A DNA stretch of 64,000 nt from Ferrovibrio sp046297595 (GCF_046297595.1 NZ_JBKBHT010000007.1:1-64000); one strand, 5' to 3'. Shown: positions 18,746-27,865, numbered from the stretch's first letter. Made by a program: numbers and translations. The notes: a model not told the origin generated them from the letters alone.

Positions 18746-20137
18746 ATGACTGATTCCGCCACAGCCCTGCCCACAGCCATGCTGGCCGCGCTGGCCGCCC
18801 AGATCGGCCCGGTGCCGCGCTATACCTCCTATCCCACCGCGCCGCATTTCCAGGCCGTGGATAACGACCGCGTCTGGCGCGGCTGGCTGGGCGAACTGCC
18901 CGACGACAGCGCCTTCAACCTGTATGTGCATGTGCCCTTCTGCCGGCAGATGTGCTGGTATTGCGGCTGCCATACCCAGGTGGTGAAGAACGACGACACG
19001 CTGGAGCGTTTCCTGCAGCTGCTGCTGCGCGAGATCGACCTGACCCTGCCCTACCTGCCCTCGCGGCCGCGCCTGACCGGCCTGCATTTCGGTGGCGGCA
19101 CGCCAAGCATCCTGGGCGGCGACGGGCTGCAACGCGTGGCCGAGAAGCTGTATCACCATTTCACGCCGGAGCCGGGCGCCGAGATCGCCATCGAACTCGA
19201 TCCGCGCCGCTTCGAGGCCGACCTGATCCCCGGCCTGAAGGCTCTGGGCATCAACCGCACCAGCCTGGGCGTGCAGAGCCTGGACGAAAGCGTGCAGGCG
19301 GCGATCAACCGGCGCCAGCCGCTGGACATGGTGGCGCGCACGGTAGACATGCTGCGCGAAGCCGGCATCGAATCCCTCAATCTCGACCTGATCTATGGCC
19401 TGCCGCGCCAGACGGTGGAGAACGTGGTCGCCACCGTGCAGCAGAGCCTGATGCTGAAGCCGGATCGCGTGGCGCTGTTCGGCTATGCCCATGTGCCATG
19501 GATGAAGGCGCATCAGGCCCGCATCGACACGGCCAGCCTGCCCGATACCGCGGCCCGGTTCGCCCAGGAAGCGGCAGCGGCACAGGTGCTGGTGGAGAAC
19601 GGCTTCTGCCGCGTGGGCATGGATCATTTCGCCCACCCCGACGACAGGCTGGCGCAGCATGCCGTGAACGGCGAACTGCATCGCAATTTCCAGGGCTACA
19701 CCACGGCGGTCGGTGAAGTGCTGCTGGGGTTCGGCCCATCGGCGATCAGCACCACGCCGCAGGGTTATGCACAGAATGTCGCCTCGGTCGCCTCCTGGCG
19801 GCAGGCGGTGCATAACGGCGACCTGCCGGTGGCGCGCATGCGGGCGGTGAGCGAGGAAGACATCCTGCGTCGCGCCGTGATCGAGGAACTGATGTGCCAC
19901 CTGACGGTCGATCTGGCCGAGATGGCGGCCCAGCATGGCATAGAACCGGGCATCTTCGATGCCGATCTGCCGCGCCTGGCCCTGCTGGAACAGCATGGCG
20001 TCGTGCATCGCGATGGTTACCGTGTGGTGATCGAGGAAGCCGGCCGCGCTCTGGTGCGCCAGGTCTGTGCGGCGTTCGACAGCTACCTGCAGCAGCAGCA
20101 GGCCGCCTCCGCCCCGCCGCGTCACGCTGCCGCCTGA
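18746..20137 (+). CDS. hemN: Oxygen-independent coproporphyrinogen III dehydrogenase
   Basis: HemN is a radical-SAM enzyme that converts coproporphyrinogen III to protoporphyrinogen IX without oxygen, allowing heme synthesis in low oxygen. The 463-residue protein carries the 4Fe-4S motif C66-x3-C70-x2-C73, followed by Cys75 (CRQMCWYCGC), as in true HemN. RYTSYPTAPHF near residue 25 and the SAM-contact GGGTPS near 117 also match. HemN genes in this class are usually FNR/FixK activated; a CRP-type palindrome and an imperfect FNR-like box precede this one. The stop codon lies within an 18-bp tandem repeat. Confidence 0.95.
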   Translation: MTDSATALPTAMLAALAAQIGPVPRYTSYPTAPHFQAVDNDRVWRGWLGELPDDSAFNLYVHVPFCRQMCWYCGCHTQVVKNDDTLERFLQLLLREIDLTLPYLPSRPRLTGLHFGGGTPSILGGDGLQRVAEKLYHHFTPEPGAEIAIELDPRRFEADLIPGLKALGINRTSLGVQSLDESVQAAINRRQPLDMVARTVDMLREAGIESLNLDLIYGLPRQTVENVVATVQQSLMLKPDRVALFGYAHVPWMKAHQARIDTASLPDTAARFAQEAAAAQVLVENGFCRVGMDHFAHPDDRLAQHAVNGELHRNFQGYTTAVGEVLLGFGPSAISTTPQGYAQNVASVASWRQAVHNGDLPVARMRAVSEEDILRRAVIEELMCHLTVDLAEMAAQHGIEPGIFDADLPRLALLEQHGVVHRDGYRVVIEEAGRALVRQVCAAFDSYLQQQQAASAPPRHAAA

Positions 20138-20167
20138 TCGCGTGATGGCGCCTGATCGCGTGATGGC
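20132..20167. repeat. 18-bp tandem duplication over the hemN stop
   Basis: GCCTGATCGCGTGATGGC occurs twice in direct tandem (20132-20149 and 20150-20167). The first copy contains the hemN TGA. It looks like a simple slippage duplication with no effect on the protein. Confidence 0.85.
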
Positions 20168-20259
20168 GGCCACGGCGGCTGGCCTTGTTTTTTGACCGCG
20201 CTACCCTTTCTGTAGAGGGCGGATAATTCATCCGCTCCTCCCACTCAACGGATTTTCAC

Positions 20260-21345
20260 ATGACCGGATTGTTCGATCCCTACCGCATGGGCCAGTTGAC
20301 GCTGGCCAACCGCATCGTGATGGCGCCGCTGACGCGCAACCGCGCCGCTGCCGGCAACGTGCCCACCGCACTGACCGCCGAATATTATGCCCAGCGCGCC
20401 GGTGCCGGCCTGATCGTGGCCGAGGCGACGCAGGTCTGCCCGGAAGGCCAGGGTTATCAGGATACGCCCGGCATCCACAGCGATGCCCAGGTGGCGGCGT
20501 GGAAACAGGTGACCGATGCGGTGCATGCGCGCGGCGGCAAGATCTTCCTGCAGCTCTGGCATGTCGGCCGCATCAGCCATGTCTCGCTGCAGCCCAACGG
20601 ACAGGCGCCGGTGGCGCCATCGGCGATCCGGGCCAATTCCAAGACCTTCGTGAACGGAACCTTCACCGAGGTTTCCGAGCCGCGCGCCCTGCGGCTGGAG
20701 GAACTGCCCGGCATCGTCGAGGCCTATCGCAAGGGTGCGGCGAACGCGATCAAAGCCGGTTGCGATGGCGTGGAGATCCACGGCGCCAACGGCTATCTGC
20801 TCGATCAGTTCCTGCGCGACGGCACCAACAAGCGCACGGACGACTACGGCGGCAGCATCGAAAACCGCGCGCGCCTGATGCTGGAGGTGACGGCAGCCAT
20901 CGTGGCCGAGATCGGCGCCGAACGCACCGGCATCCGCCTGTCGCCGGTGACGCCGGCGAACGACGCCAGCGACAGCAATCCGCAGCCGGTGTTCAATTAT
21001 GTGGTGGAACAGCTCGACAAGCTGAACCTCGTCTATATCCATGTGATCGAGGGCGCCACCGGCGGCGACCGCAATTTCGGCGCCGGCTTCGACTACGAGG
21101 CCCTGCGCAAGCGCTTCCGCAACACATGGATCGTGAATAACGGTTACACGCTGGAAACCGCGCAGCAGGTTCTGGCCGAGCAGCGTGCCGACCTGGTCGC
21201 CTTCGGCCGGCCGTTCATCAGCAACCCCGACCTGGTGGAGCGCCTGCGTCGCAATGCGCCGCTCAGCCCGCTCGATCGCGCCACGCTCTATGGCGGCGGC
21301 GCCAAGGGATATACCGATTATCCGGTGCTGGAAGCCGCCGAGTAA
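20260..21345 (+). CDS. Old Yellow Enzyme family alkene reductase (NemA-like)
   Basis: This is an FMN- and NAD(P)H-dependent ene-reductase that reduces activated C=C bonds and often nitro compounds. The 361-residue TIM barrel has LFDPYRMGQLTLANRIVMAP at the N-terminus, LWHVGRISH near residue 105, and the substrate-binding His/Asn pair in EIHGANGYLLDQFLRDGTN near 175. DDYGGSIENRARL and FGRPFISNPDLVERL follow at the usual places. Family members act in detoxification of electrophiles or nitrate esters; the physiological substrate is unknown. It stands as a single gene with its own terminator at 21366-21395. No repressor gene of the NemR type is beside it. Confidence 0.93.
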   Translation: MTGLFDPYRMGQLTLANRIVMAPLTRNRAAAGNVPTALTAEYYAQRAGAGLIVAEATQVCPEGQGYQDTPGIHSDAQVAAWKQVTDAVHARGGKIFLQLWHVGRISHVSLQPNGQAPVAPSAIRANSKTFVNGTFTEVSEPRALRLEELPGIVEAYRKGAANAIKAGCDGVEIHGANGYLLDQFLRDGTNKRTDDYGGSIENRARLMLEVTAAIVAEIGAERTGIRLSPVTPANDASDSNPQPVFNYVVEQLDKLNLVYIHVIEGATGGDRNFGAGFDYEALRKRFRNTWIVNNGYTLETAQQVLAEQRADLVAFGRPFISNPDLVERLRRNAPLSPLDRATLYGGGAKGYTDYPVLEAAE

Positions 21346-21365
21346 TCGTCAGGCTGACGTCAGCG

Positions 21366-21397
21366 AAATCCGGCCGGTCATCCCCGGCCGGATTTTC
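21366..21397 (+). terminator. Rho-independent terminator after the alkene reductase gene
   Basis: A 12-bp perfect stem, AAATCCGGCCGG at 21366-21377 and CCGGCCGGATTT at 21384-21395, has a 6-base loop and ends in a short T run. Confidence 0.85.
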
Positions 21398-21482
21398 ATT
21401 TCGCCGTGATCGTGCCGGGATTGATGGAGCATTCTACCGATCCCCGCGTTACGCTCGGATAGTGTGTTCCCGAGGTTTCGCA

Positions 21483-22535
21483 ATGCTTCAGCCCCATCTG
21501 GTTTCCCTGTCCAGCGCCGTGCCGCGATTCGATCTGGACCAGGAGGAGGTCGCCAGCCGAGCCGGCGCAATCTTCGCGCCGATGGTGAGCGACTTCCAGC
21601 GTCTGACCCCGGTCTACCGCAATGCCGAGATCGAACACCGGCATTCCTGCGTGCCGATCGACTGGTACACCGACCAGCATAGTTTCGCCGAACGCAACGC
21701 ATTGTTCCTCGATCATGCCACCGCCCTGCTGGCCGAGGCGGCACGCAAGGCGCTCGATCAGGCCGGGCTGCAACCCCACGACATCGACATGCTGATGACG
21801 ATCTGCTCGTCGGGCATTGCCACGCCAAGTCTGGATGCCCGCGTGATGCAGCGGCTGGATTTCCGCCCTGACGTACAGCGCCTGCCGATCTTTGGCCTGG
21901 GCTGCGCCGGTGGCGTGCTGGGACTCTCGCGTGCTGCAGCGCTGGCGCGCGCCATGCCGGATGCGCGCGTGATGCTGCTGGCTGTCGAACTCTGCGGCCT
22001 CACCTTCCGTCAGCAGGACCGTTCGAAAAGCAACATCATCGCCACCGCCCTGTTTGGCGACGGCGCGGCGGCGGCCATCGTCAGTTGCCGACCCGAACAT
22101 GCTGGCGGTCCGGCCATCGGCGCCAGCGCCGAGCATACCTGGCCCGACAGTCTGGGCGTGATGGGATGGGATGTGCTGGATGACGGGCTGAAAGTCGTGT
22201 TCTCGGGCAGCATTCCCGATCTGGTGCGCAACGACCTGCGGCCGGTGGTGGACGGTTTCCTCGCGCGGCAGGGCCTGGGGCTGGACGATATCGCCGGTTA
22301 TGTCTGCCATCCCGGCGGCGCCAAGGTGATCGATGCCCTGGAAGCCTGTTTCGGTTTGCCGCCACGGGCAATGACGGAAGCCCGTGACGTTCTGCGCGGG
22401 CATGGCAACATGTCGTCGGTGACCGTGCTGTTCGTGCTGAAAGAAACGCTGAAGCGGGGTGCCCATGGCCGGCACCTGCTGACCGCACTGGGCCCCGGCT
22501 TCACGGCCGCCATGCTGCTGATGGACCTGCCATGA
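21483..22535 (+). CDS. Type III polyketide synthase
   Basis: This is a chalcone-synthase-like homodimeric ketosynthase that extends an acyl-CoA starter with malonyl-CoA and cyclises the product. The catalytic triad is complete: Cys141 (IFGLGCAGGVLG), His276 (VCHPGGAKV) and Asn309 (GHGNMSS). Bacterial members beside a methyltransferase make alkylresorcinols or alkylpyrones that can act as membrane lipids. The frame is open from a GTG at 21462, but the ATG at 21483 gives the normal N-terminus (MLQPHLVSLSSAVP), 350 residues. The stop overlaps the methyltransferase start (ATGA at 22532-22535), so the pair is coupled. Confidence 0.92.
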   Translation: MLQPHLVSLSSAVPRFDLDQEEVASRAGAIFAPMVSDFQRLTPVYRNAEIEHRHSCVPIDWYTDQHSFAERNALFLDHATALLAEAARKALDQAGLQPHDIDMLMTICSSGIATPSLDARVMQRLDFRPDVQRLPIFGLGCAGGVLGLSRAAALARAMPDARVMLLAVELCGLTFRQQDRSKSNIIATALFGDGAAAAIVSCRPEHAGGPAIGASAEHTWPDSLGVMGWDVLDDGLKVVFSGSIPDLVRNDLRPVVDGFLARQGLGLDDIAGYVCHPGGAKVIDALEACFGLPPRAMTEARDVLRGHGNMSSVTVLFVLKETLKRGAHGRHLLTALGPGFTAAMLLMDLP

Positions 22536-23035
22536 CGGTGCTCTACTGGGTGCTGGCCTTCGTTGTGCTGCAAAGGCTGGCGGAACTGGCCTGGGCTTCG
22601 CGCAATACCAGACGCCTGTTGGCACGCGGTGCTCAGGAGCATGGCGCACGGCATTATCCGCTGTTCGTATTGCTGCATGCCTCCTGGCTGATTGCCATCG
22701 CCCTGACCGTGCCGGCCGATACCACGCCGAACTGGCCGCTGCTCGGACTGTTCGCGCTGCTGCAACTCGGCCGCGTCTGGGTGATCGCCACGCTGGGACC
22801 CTACTGGACCACGCGCATCATCACCCTGGAGGGCGCACCGCTGGTGCGGCATGGCCCCTTCCGTTTTCTCCGCCACCCGAATTACTGGGTGGTGACGGCC
22901 GAAATCGCCTGCCTGCCGCTGGCCTTCGGCGCCTGGCCGGTGGCCGTGATCTGGAGCCTGCTCAACGCAGCTCTGCTGCGTCACCGCATCCGCATCGAGG
23001 AAACCGCCCTGCAGACCCGCGCCGGCCTGCCCTGA
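22532..23035 (+). CDS. ICMT-family membrane methyltransferase
   Basis: The 167-residue integral membrane protein has about five helices and the isoprenylcysteine carboxyl methyltransferase fold. The SAM-binding core is GPFRFLRHPNYWVVTAEI near residue 110, and a final R-x-R-x-EE-x-A-L (RIRIEETALQ) motif completes it. In streptomycetes and other bacteria such proteins sit beside type III polyketide synthases and methylate phenolic or pyrone lipids, so the likely job here is tailoring of the product of the overlapping PKS gene. It converges end-to-end with kup with no free base between the stops. Confidence 0.85.
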   Translation: MTVLYWVLAFVVLQRLAELAWASRNTRRLLARGAQEHGARHYPLFVLLHASWLIAIALTVPADTTPNWPLLGLFALLQLGRVWVIATLGPYWTTRIITLEGAPLVRHGPFRFLRHPNYWVVTAEIACLPLAFGAWPVAVIWSLLNAALLRHRIRIEETALQTRAGLP

Positions 23036-24922
23036 TCAGATCTCGATCTGGCTGCCGACTTCCACCACGCGGTCGGTGGGCAGGCTGAAGAATTCCATCG
23101 CCGTGTTGGCGTTGCGCGACATCCAGGCGAACAGAACCTCGCGCCACGGCATCATGCCCGGCCGCGCGCTGGGGATGATGGTTTCGCGGCTGAGGAAATA
23201 CGATGTCTCGAATGGCACGAAAGGCAGTCCGTGCTTCTCGCCCAGCCGCAGCGCCGCCGGCACATCGGGATATTCCATGAAGCCGTAATGCACCGAGATG
23301 CGCCAGAAGCCCTGGCCCAGATCGTGCACTTCCAGGCGTTCCTTGCGCGACACATAGGGCCGGTCGGCGATCACCACGGTGAGAAGCAGGTTGCGTTCAT
23401 GCAGCACCTTGTTGTGCTTCATGTTGTGCATCATCGCATGGGGAATGCCGTCAGCGGTGCCGGTCATGTAAACCGCCGTGCCGGAGACGTGATGGGCCGA
23501 TTTCGCCCCGGATTTCAGGAACAGGTCAACCGGCAGGGCCTCGCTACGCAGGCGTTCGAACAGCAGGCTGCGGCCGCGCTTCCAGGTCACCAGCAAGGTG
23601 AAGATCAGCAGGCCGGTGACCAGCGGGAACCAGCCGCCATGAGGAATCTTCACCGCATTGGCCAAGAAGTAGACCGTATCGACCAGCAGGAAGACCGCCA
23701 CTAGGAAGCCCATCAGCAGCCGGTTGCCCTGCCATTGCTTGAACATCAGGATGGCGAACATCAGCGTCACGATCAGCATCGTGCCGGTGACCGCGATGCC
23801 ATAGGCCGAGGCCAGATTGCTGGAGGAGTGGAAACCCAGCACCAGCAGCGCGACGAAGAAAGCCAGCGACCAGTTGATGAAGGGCATGTAGATCTGGCCG
23901 CGTTCGTCGGACGAGGTGTGCAGCACGCGCAGACGCGGCAGGAAGCCGAGCAGAATGGCCTGCTGGGTCACCGAGAAAGCGCCAGTGATCACTGCTTGCG
24001 AGGCGATCACGGTGGCCAGCGTCGCCAGCACGATCATCGGCATCAGGGCCCAGGCCGGCGCGAGCGCGAAGAAGGGATTGTCGACCGGGCCATTTTCCAT
24101 CAGCAGCGCGCCCTGGCCGAAATAATTCAGCAGCAGCGCGGGCAATACGAAACCGAACCAGGCCAGGCGGATCGGCCGGCGGCCGAAATGGCCCATATCG
24201 GCATACAAAGCCTCGGCGCCGGTGACAGCCAGCACGACGGAGCCGAGTGCGAGAAAAGCCGTCCAGCCATCGAGAATGAAGAACTGCACGGCATAATAGG
24301 GATTGAGCGCCAGCAGCACGTCGGGCTGACGCACGATTCCCATGATGCCCATGGCCGTCAGCGCCAGGAACCACAGCACCATGATCGGGCCGAACAGCAG
24401 GCCGACTCGCGCGGTGCCGCGGCGCTGGAACAGGAACAGCGCCAGCAGGATCACCAGCGTGATCGGTTCGACAGCATGAGAAAGATGCGGCGTGGCCAGT
24501 TCCAGGCCCTCCACCGCGCTGAGCACGGAAATTGCCGGCGTGATCATGCTGTCACCATAAAACAGCGCGGCGGCGAAAATACCGAGGATAGCCACCAGGC
24601 CTGACAGACGCGTGCCCTGGGTGACGCGGTCGACCAGAGCCAGCAGTGCCAAGCTGCCGCCCTCGCCCTTGTTGTCGGCCCGCAGGATAAAAATCACGTA
24701 TTTGAACGATACGACCAGCATCACCGACCAGAAGACCAGCGACAGGATGCCGAAGACATGCGCCTGATCGGTGGCCAGCGGATGCGGACCGAAGAAGCTT
24801 TCCTTCATGGCATAAAGCGGGCTGGTGCCGATGTCGCCATAGACCACGCCGATGGCGCCGAGAGTCAACCTGCCGAGCGACGAGCCATGGGCCGCGCCGG
24901 CAGACGTCCTGTGAATTGTCAC
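23036..24922 (-). CDS. kup: Low-affinity potassium transporter Kup
   Basis: Kup is a 12-helix K+/H+ symporter of the KUP/HAK/KT family. The signature GAIGVVYGDIGTSPLYAMKE comes near residue 15 after the chosen start, and DNKGEGGSLALLALV and YGDSMITPAISVLSAVEG are further family motifs. The cytosolic C-terminal region ends in VEVGSQIEI. The frame is open up to a TTG at 25021, but GTG at 24922 follows AGAGG at a good distance and gives 628 residues, the usual length. The start is therefore revised inward. kup lies downstream of ggt on the same strand with a hairpin between them. Confidence 0.93.
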   Translation of the reverse strand: MTIHRTSAGAAHGSSLGRLTLGAIGVVYGDIGTSPLYAMKESFFGPHPLATDQAHVFGILSLVFWSVMLVVSFKYVIFILRADNKGEGGSLALLALVDRVTQGTRLSGLVAILGIFAAALFYGDSMITPAISVLSAVEGLELATPHLSHAVEPITLVILLALFLFQRRGTARVGLLFGPIMVLWFLALTAMGIMGIVRQPDVLLALNPYYAVQFFILDGWTAFLALGSVVLAVTGAEALYADMGHFGRRPIRLAWFGFVLPALLLNYFGQGALLMENGPVDNPFFALAPAWALMPMIVLATLATVIASQAVITGAFSVTQQAILLGFLPRLRVLHTSSDERGQIYMPFINWSLAFFVALLVLGFHSSSNLASAYGIAVTGTMLIVTLMFAILMFKQWQGNRLLMGFLVAVFLLVDTVYFLANAVKIPHGGWFPLVTGLLIFTLLVTWKRGRSLLFERLRSEALPVDLFLKSGAKSAHHVSGTAVYMTGTADGIPHAMMHNMKHNKVLHERNLLLTVVIADRPYVSRKERLEVHDLGQGFWRISVHYGFMEYPDVPAALRLGEKHGLPFVPFETSYFLSRETIIPSARPGMMPWREVLFAWMSRNANTAMEFFSLPTDRVVEVGSQIEI

Positions 24923-25028
24923 GATAGCCTCTGGGGGATGCTTATCCTGCGCCGGTTCGTCTGGCGGTCTGTCCGCGATGGCGCGGGCGGAACTCTGATC
25001 CCGTTCCCCACATTTTGACAAGCGGGAG

Positions 25029-25053
25029 CAGCCCTGAATTTTTTGCAGGGCTG
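25029..25053 (-). terminator. Hairpin between ggt and kup
   Basis: CAGCCCTG at 25029-25036 and CAGGGCTG at 25046-25053 form a perfect 8-bp stem with a T-rich 9-base loop. It lies 44 bases after the ggt stop on the minus strand and lacks a T tract, so it may be a weak terminator. Confidence 0.4.
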
Positions 25054-25096
25054 GAATGCTGGCATAATCAATAGCTTGAGCGTATCTGCAATAGCC

Positions 25097-26881
25097 TCAA
25101 CGGCCGATAGCGACTCCCTCCCGCCGCGGATCGGCGCCGCCGATCAGCCGGCCGGACCGGACTTCGATTCCCTGCAATCCGCTGCCCAGTTCGCCGACAC
25201 TCACCTTGTGGCCGCGTGCCCGCATCTCGTCGGCCAGACCGGCCAGCGGCGTGCCGGCTTCCAGTTCGAGGCCGGCATTGCGGTCGAGGAAATGCGGTTG
25301 CACGATGGCTTGCTGGATATCCATCTGCCAGTCCAGCACGCCGATCACCGTGCGGGCCACATAGCCAATGATGCGACTGCCGCCGGGCGAACCAACCACC
25401 AGACGCAGCGAACCATCGGCATCGAAAGCCACCACGGGCGTCATCGAACTGCGCGGGCGTTTGCCGGGTTCGATGCGGTTGGCGACCGGACGGCCATTGC
25501 TGACGGCATCGGCGGAGAAATCGGTGAGCTGGTTGTTGAGCAGAAAGCCGCGCACCATCTGGCGCGAGCCGAACACATTCTCGATGGTGACGGTCATCGA
25601 CACGGCATTGCGTTGCGCATCCACCACCGAGACATGGCTGGTGGATGGCAGTTCCGGCGCCGTGTCGCGGCCATACAGCCTGCCTTCGCGCTGCGGCGGC
25701 TCGCCGGGTGTTGCCGGCTGCGGCGCCGCCTGCCCCGGACGGATCAGCGTTGCGCGGTCGCGCAGGTAGCCCCGGTCGAGCAGGCCGGTCGGCAGGCGCA
25801 CATGGTCGGGGTCACCGATATAGAAATCGCGGTCGGCATAGGCCAGGCGGCTGGCCTGGGCGATGATGTCGATGGCCTCGGGGCCGGCAGGCTGCAGCCT
25901 TGGCAGATCGAACTGCGCCAGCATGCCCAGCATCTGCAGCATCGCGATGCTGGAAGATGGCGGCGGCATGGTGCAGACGCGATAAATGCGATAGGCGATG
26001 CAGGAAGGATCGCGCTCGGTGGCGCGATAACCGGCAAGGTCGGCCATGCTGACGGCGCCGGGATTGGGCGCAGCCCGCACGGCTGCCACGATGTCGGCCG
26101 CGATATCGCCGGTATAAAAAGCCGACGCGCCGTCTCTCGCGACCCGCCGCAAAGTTTCCGCCAGCGCCCTGTTCACCAGCAGACTCCCGACGGGCTTCGG
26201 GCTGCCATCGGCCTGATAGAACAGATCGCGTGCCGCCGCATTGTCGCGCAGGCGGGAATCCCGCTCCAGAAGAGCATGCAGCCGCGGCGATATGGCAAAG
26301 CCCTGCTCGGCCATGCGGATGGCGGGATCAAACAGCCTTGCCCAAGGCAGCCGGCCATATTCACGGTGGGCCAGTTCGAACATGCGTAGCAGGCCGGGCA
26401 CGCCCACCGAAGCACCGCCCACCACGGCATCGAGGAAGGGTTTCTTCTTGCCGGCGGCATCATAAAACAGGTTGCGGTCGACGCCGGCCGGTGCGGTCTC
26501 GCGGCCGTCGAAGGCACGCAGCTTTTTTGCCGCCGCATCCCAGACCAGTATAAAACCGCCGCCGCCAATTCCAGAGGATTGCGGCTCGACCAGATTGAGC
26601 ACCAGCGCCGTGGCGATGGCCGCGTCCACGGCGGACCCGCCTTCGGCCATGATCTGTGCGCCGGCTTGGGCGGCCAGCGGATTGGCCGCTGAGACCATGT
26701 GCTGGTCGGCAATGACGGCGGATTTCTCGGTCCGGCCGGTCTGTGCCTCTGGTGCGATACTTTCGTATGCAGGGGGGATTCTTGGTTGGGGCTGGGCTGC
26801 TGTGCGCTGCACAAAAAACGGCAGCAGAATTGCGGCGGCTAGAACCACGATTCCATGCTTAAATGCTGTGTGCAGGTCCAT
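25097..26881 (-). CDS. ggt: Gamma-glutamyltransferase
   Basis: GGT is a periplasmic Ntn hydrolase that cleaves or transfers the gamma-glutamyl group of glutathione. The precursor (594 residues) has an N-terminal hydrophobic signal (about residues 8-28). The self-cleavage site and nucleophile is Thr414 in PSTSHVSVVD, and substrate-pocket motifs GKRPRSSMTPVV and GSPGGSRIIGY follow in the small subunit. The large subunit has the typical AANPLAAQAG and SSGIGGGGFILVW stretches. Two starts are possible: GTG at 26890 or ATG at 26881; I chose the ATG. It is divergent from the Crp/Fnr gene across about 150 bases. Confidence 0.93.
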   Translation of the reverse strand: MDLHTAFKHGIVVLAAAILLPFFVQRTAAQPQPRIPPAYESIAPEAQTGRTEKSAVIADQHMVSAANPLAAQAGAQIMAEGGSAVDAAIATALVLNLVEPQSSGIGGGGFILVWDAAAKKLRAFDGRETAPAGVDRNLFYDAAGKKKPFLDAVVGGASVGVPGLLRMFELAHREYGRLPWARLFDPAIRMAEQGFAISPRLHALLERDSRLRDNAAARDLFYQADGSPKPVGSLLVNRALAETLRRVARDGASAFYTGDIAADIVAAVRAAPNPGAVSMADLAGYRATERDPSCIAYRIYRVCTMPPPSSSIAMLQMLGMLAQFDLPRLQPAGPEAIDIIAQASRLAYADRDFYIGDPDHVRLPTGLLDRGYLRDRATLIRPGQAAPQPATPGEPPQREGRLYGRDTAPELPSTSHVSVVDAQRNAVSMTVTIENVFGSRQMVRGFLLNNQLTDFSADAVSNGRPVANRIEPGKRPRSSMTPVVAFDADGSLRLVVGSPGGSRIIGYVARTVIGVLDWQMDIQQAIVQPHFLDRNAGLELEAGTPLAGLADEMRARGHKVSVGELGSGLQGIEVRSGRLIGGADPRREGVAIGR

Positions 26882-27000
26882 TCCGCTCACCCGGCCGATA
26901 ATAATTCCGTAATGATAGGGCCATCCCGGCGCAAGGAATAGGTAGTTCCCCTTAGGTAGAAGACCGGGATTATCCGACGGCCGCGATTCCTGTAGGTCTT

Positions 27001-27014
27001 TTGCGTCAACGCAA
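27001..27014. promoter_or_regulatory. FixK/FNR-type box just before the Crp/Fnr gene
   Basis: TTGCGTCAACGCAA fits the FixK2-type consensus TTG(A/C)-N6-(T/G)CAA, with 6-base perfect arms. It ends 19 bases before the ATG at 27034. The position over the likely transcription start or leader suggests negative autoregulation, although it could also serve the divergent ggt promoter. Confidence 0.55.
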
Positions 27015-27033
27015 ACTGGCGGGGGATATCACG

Positions 27034-27756
27034 ATGGCCATAGCACACGCAGTTCAGCAGCACAGCGACCTGTCTCGTGCCCGGTCAGCCGTACCGCTGC
27101 CACACAAGGTGGATGCGGGCGTTATTCCTCTCCTGCCCGGCATAGCCACCGAACTGCACCGGATCGGCACGCCTGTCGCCGCGGTACGCGGCGAGGAAGT
27201 CTGCGCTGCCGGATCGCCGGCCGATTACGTCTACAAGGTGGTGGACGGCACCCTGCGGGTCTCGCGGCTGCTGCCCGATGGCCGCCGCCATATTGCTAGC
27301 TTCCTGATGAAAGGCGACTTCTTCGGTTTCGCCGACCTGGGCGATTACAGCTATTCCCTTGAGGCCCTGAGCGATTGCGCCCTGATCCGCTATCCGCGCC
27401 GCCGTTTCGACGCCGTGCTGGAAGCCGATCCACAGGCCGGCCGACAGATGTTCCGCCTGCTCTGCCGCCAGTTCAACGCCGCCAACGAGCTGCTGATGAC
27501 GCTGAGCCGCAAGACGGCGGCCGAGCGGCTGGCCACCTTCCTGCTTACCATGATCCGCCGCGAAGCCGGCGCCAACAGCCGCCATGTGGCCCTGGCCATG
27601 CCGCGCGTGGACATCGCCGACCATCTGGGCCTGACCATCGAAACGGTCAGCCGCGTAGTGACCCAGTTGCGCCGGCAAAAGCTGATCGACCTGCGCGGCA
27701 GCAACGAAGTGGCGATCCTGAATCCGGATGGCCTGGAAGACCTGGCGGGCGACTGA
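27034..27756 (+). CDS. Crp/Fnr-family transcriptional regulator, FixK-type
   Basis: The protein of about 240 residues has an N-terminal cyclic-nucleotide-binding-like beta barrel (about 35-145), a long dimerisation helix and a C-terminal winged helix. The recognition helix ETVSRVVTQLRRQKLIDL has the E-x2-SR signature of FNR-family readers of TTGAT-type sites. The cysteine cluster that binds Fe-S in FNR is absent, which fits FixK or a related regulator whose activity is set by expression. The frame opens with a TTG at 27001; the ATG at 27034 after GGGGGAT is preferred. Neighbouring fixLJ genes make FixJ the likely activator, and a FixK-type box precedes the start. Confidence 0.85.
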   Translation: MAIAHAVQQHSDLSRARSAVPLPHKVDAGVIPLLPGIATELHRIGTPVAAVRGEEVCAAGSPADYVYKVVDGTLRVSRLLPDGRRHIASFLMKGDFFGFADLGDYSYSLEALSDCALIRYPRRRFDAVLEADPQAGRQMFRLLCRQFNAANELLMTLSRKTAAERLATFLLTMIRREAGANSRHVALAMPRVDIADHLGLTIETVSRVVTQLRRQKLIDLRGSNEVAILNPDGLEDLAGD

Positions 27757-27783
27757 GCCCCCTCCCAACTCGGCCTGGTTCAC

Positions 27784-27817
27784 ATGCGGCAGCGCTTGGC
27801 GCTGCCGCATTTTTTTA
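27784..27817 (+). terminator. Rho-independent terminator after the Crp/Fnr gene
   Basis: A 12-bp perfect stem, ATGCGGCAGCGC at 27784-27795 and GCGCTGCCGCAT at 27799-27810, has a 3-base loop and is followed by seven T. A textbook terminator. Confidence 0.95.
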
Positions 27818-27830
27818 TCCGCACCAGCGA

Positions 27831-27865
27831 AACACAAAAAAAGCTGCGACCGGGTCGGGCGCAGC
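27831..27865 (-). terminator. Terminator of the fixLJ-receiver operon
   Basis: Read on the minus strand, GCTGCG (from 27865) pairs with CGCAGC (to 27843) over an 11-base loop and runs into a T tract. It ends the minus-strand operon facing the Crp/Fnr gene. Confidence 0.7.

Noticed and set aside
25043..26389. Open frame of 448 codons on the plus strand opposite ggt
   Set aside because: The ggt frame is complete with its catalytic Thr; the opposing frame is an antisense artefact of high GC.
27034..27756. Calling the Crp/Fnr gene a true FNR
   Set aside because: The N-terminal cysteine cluster that holds the Fe-S centre in FNR is absent; cysteines are scattered. FixK-type is a better fit.
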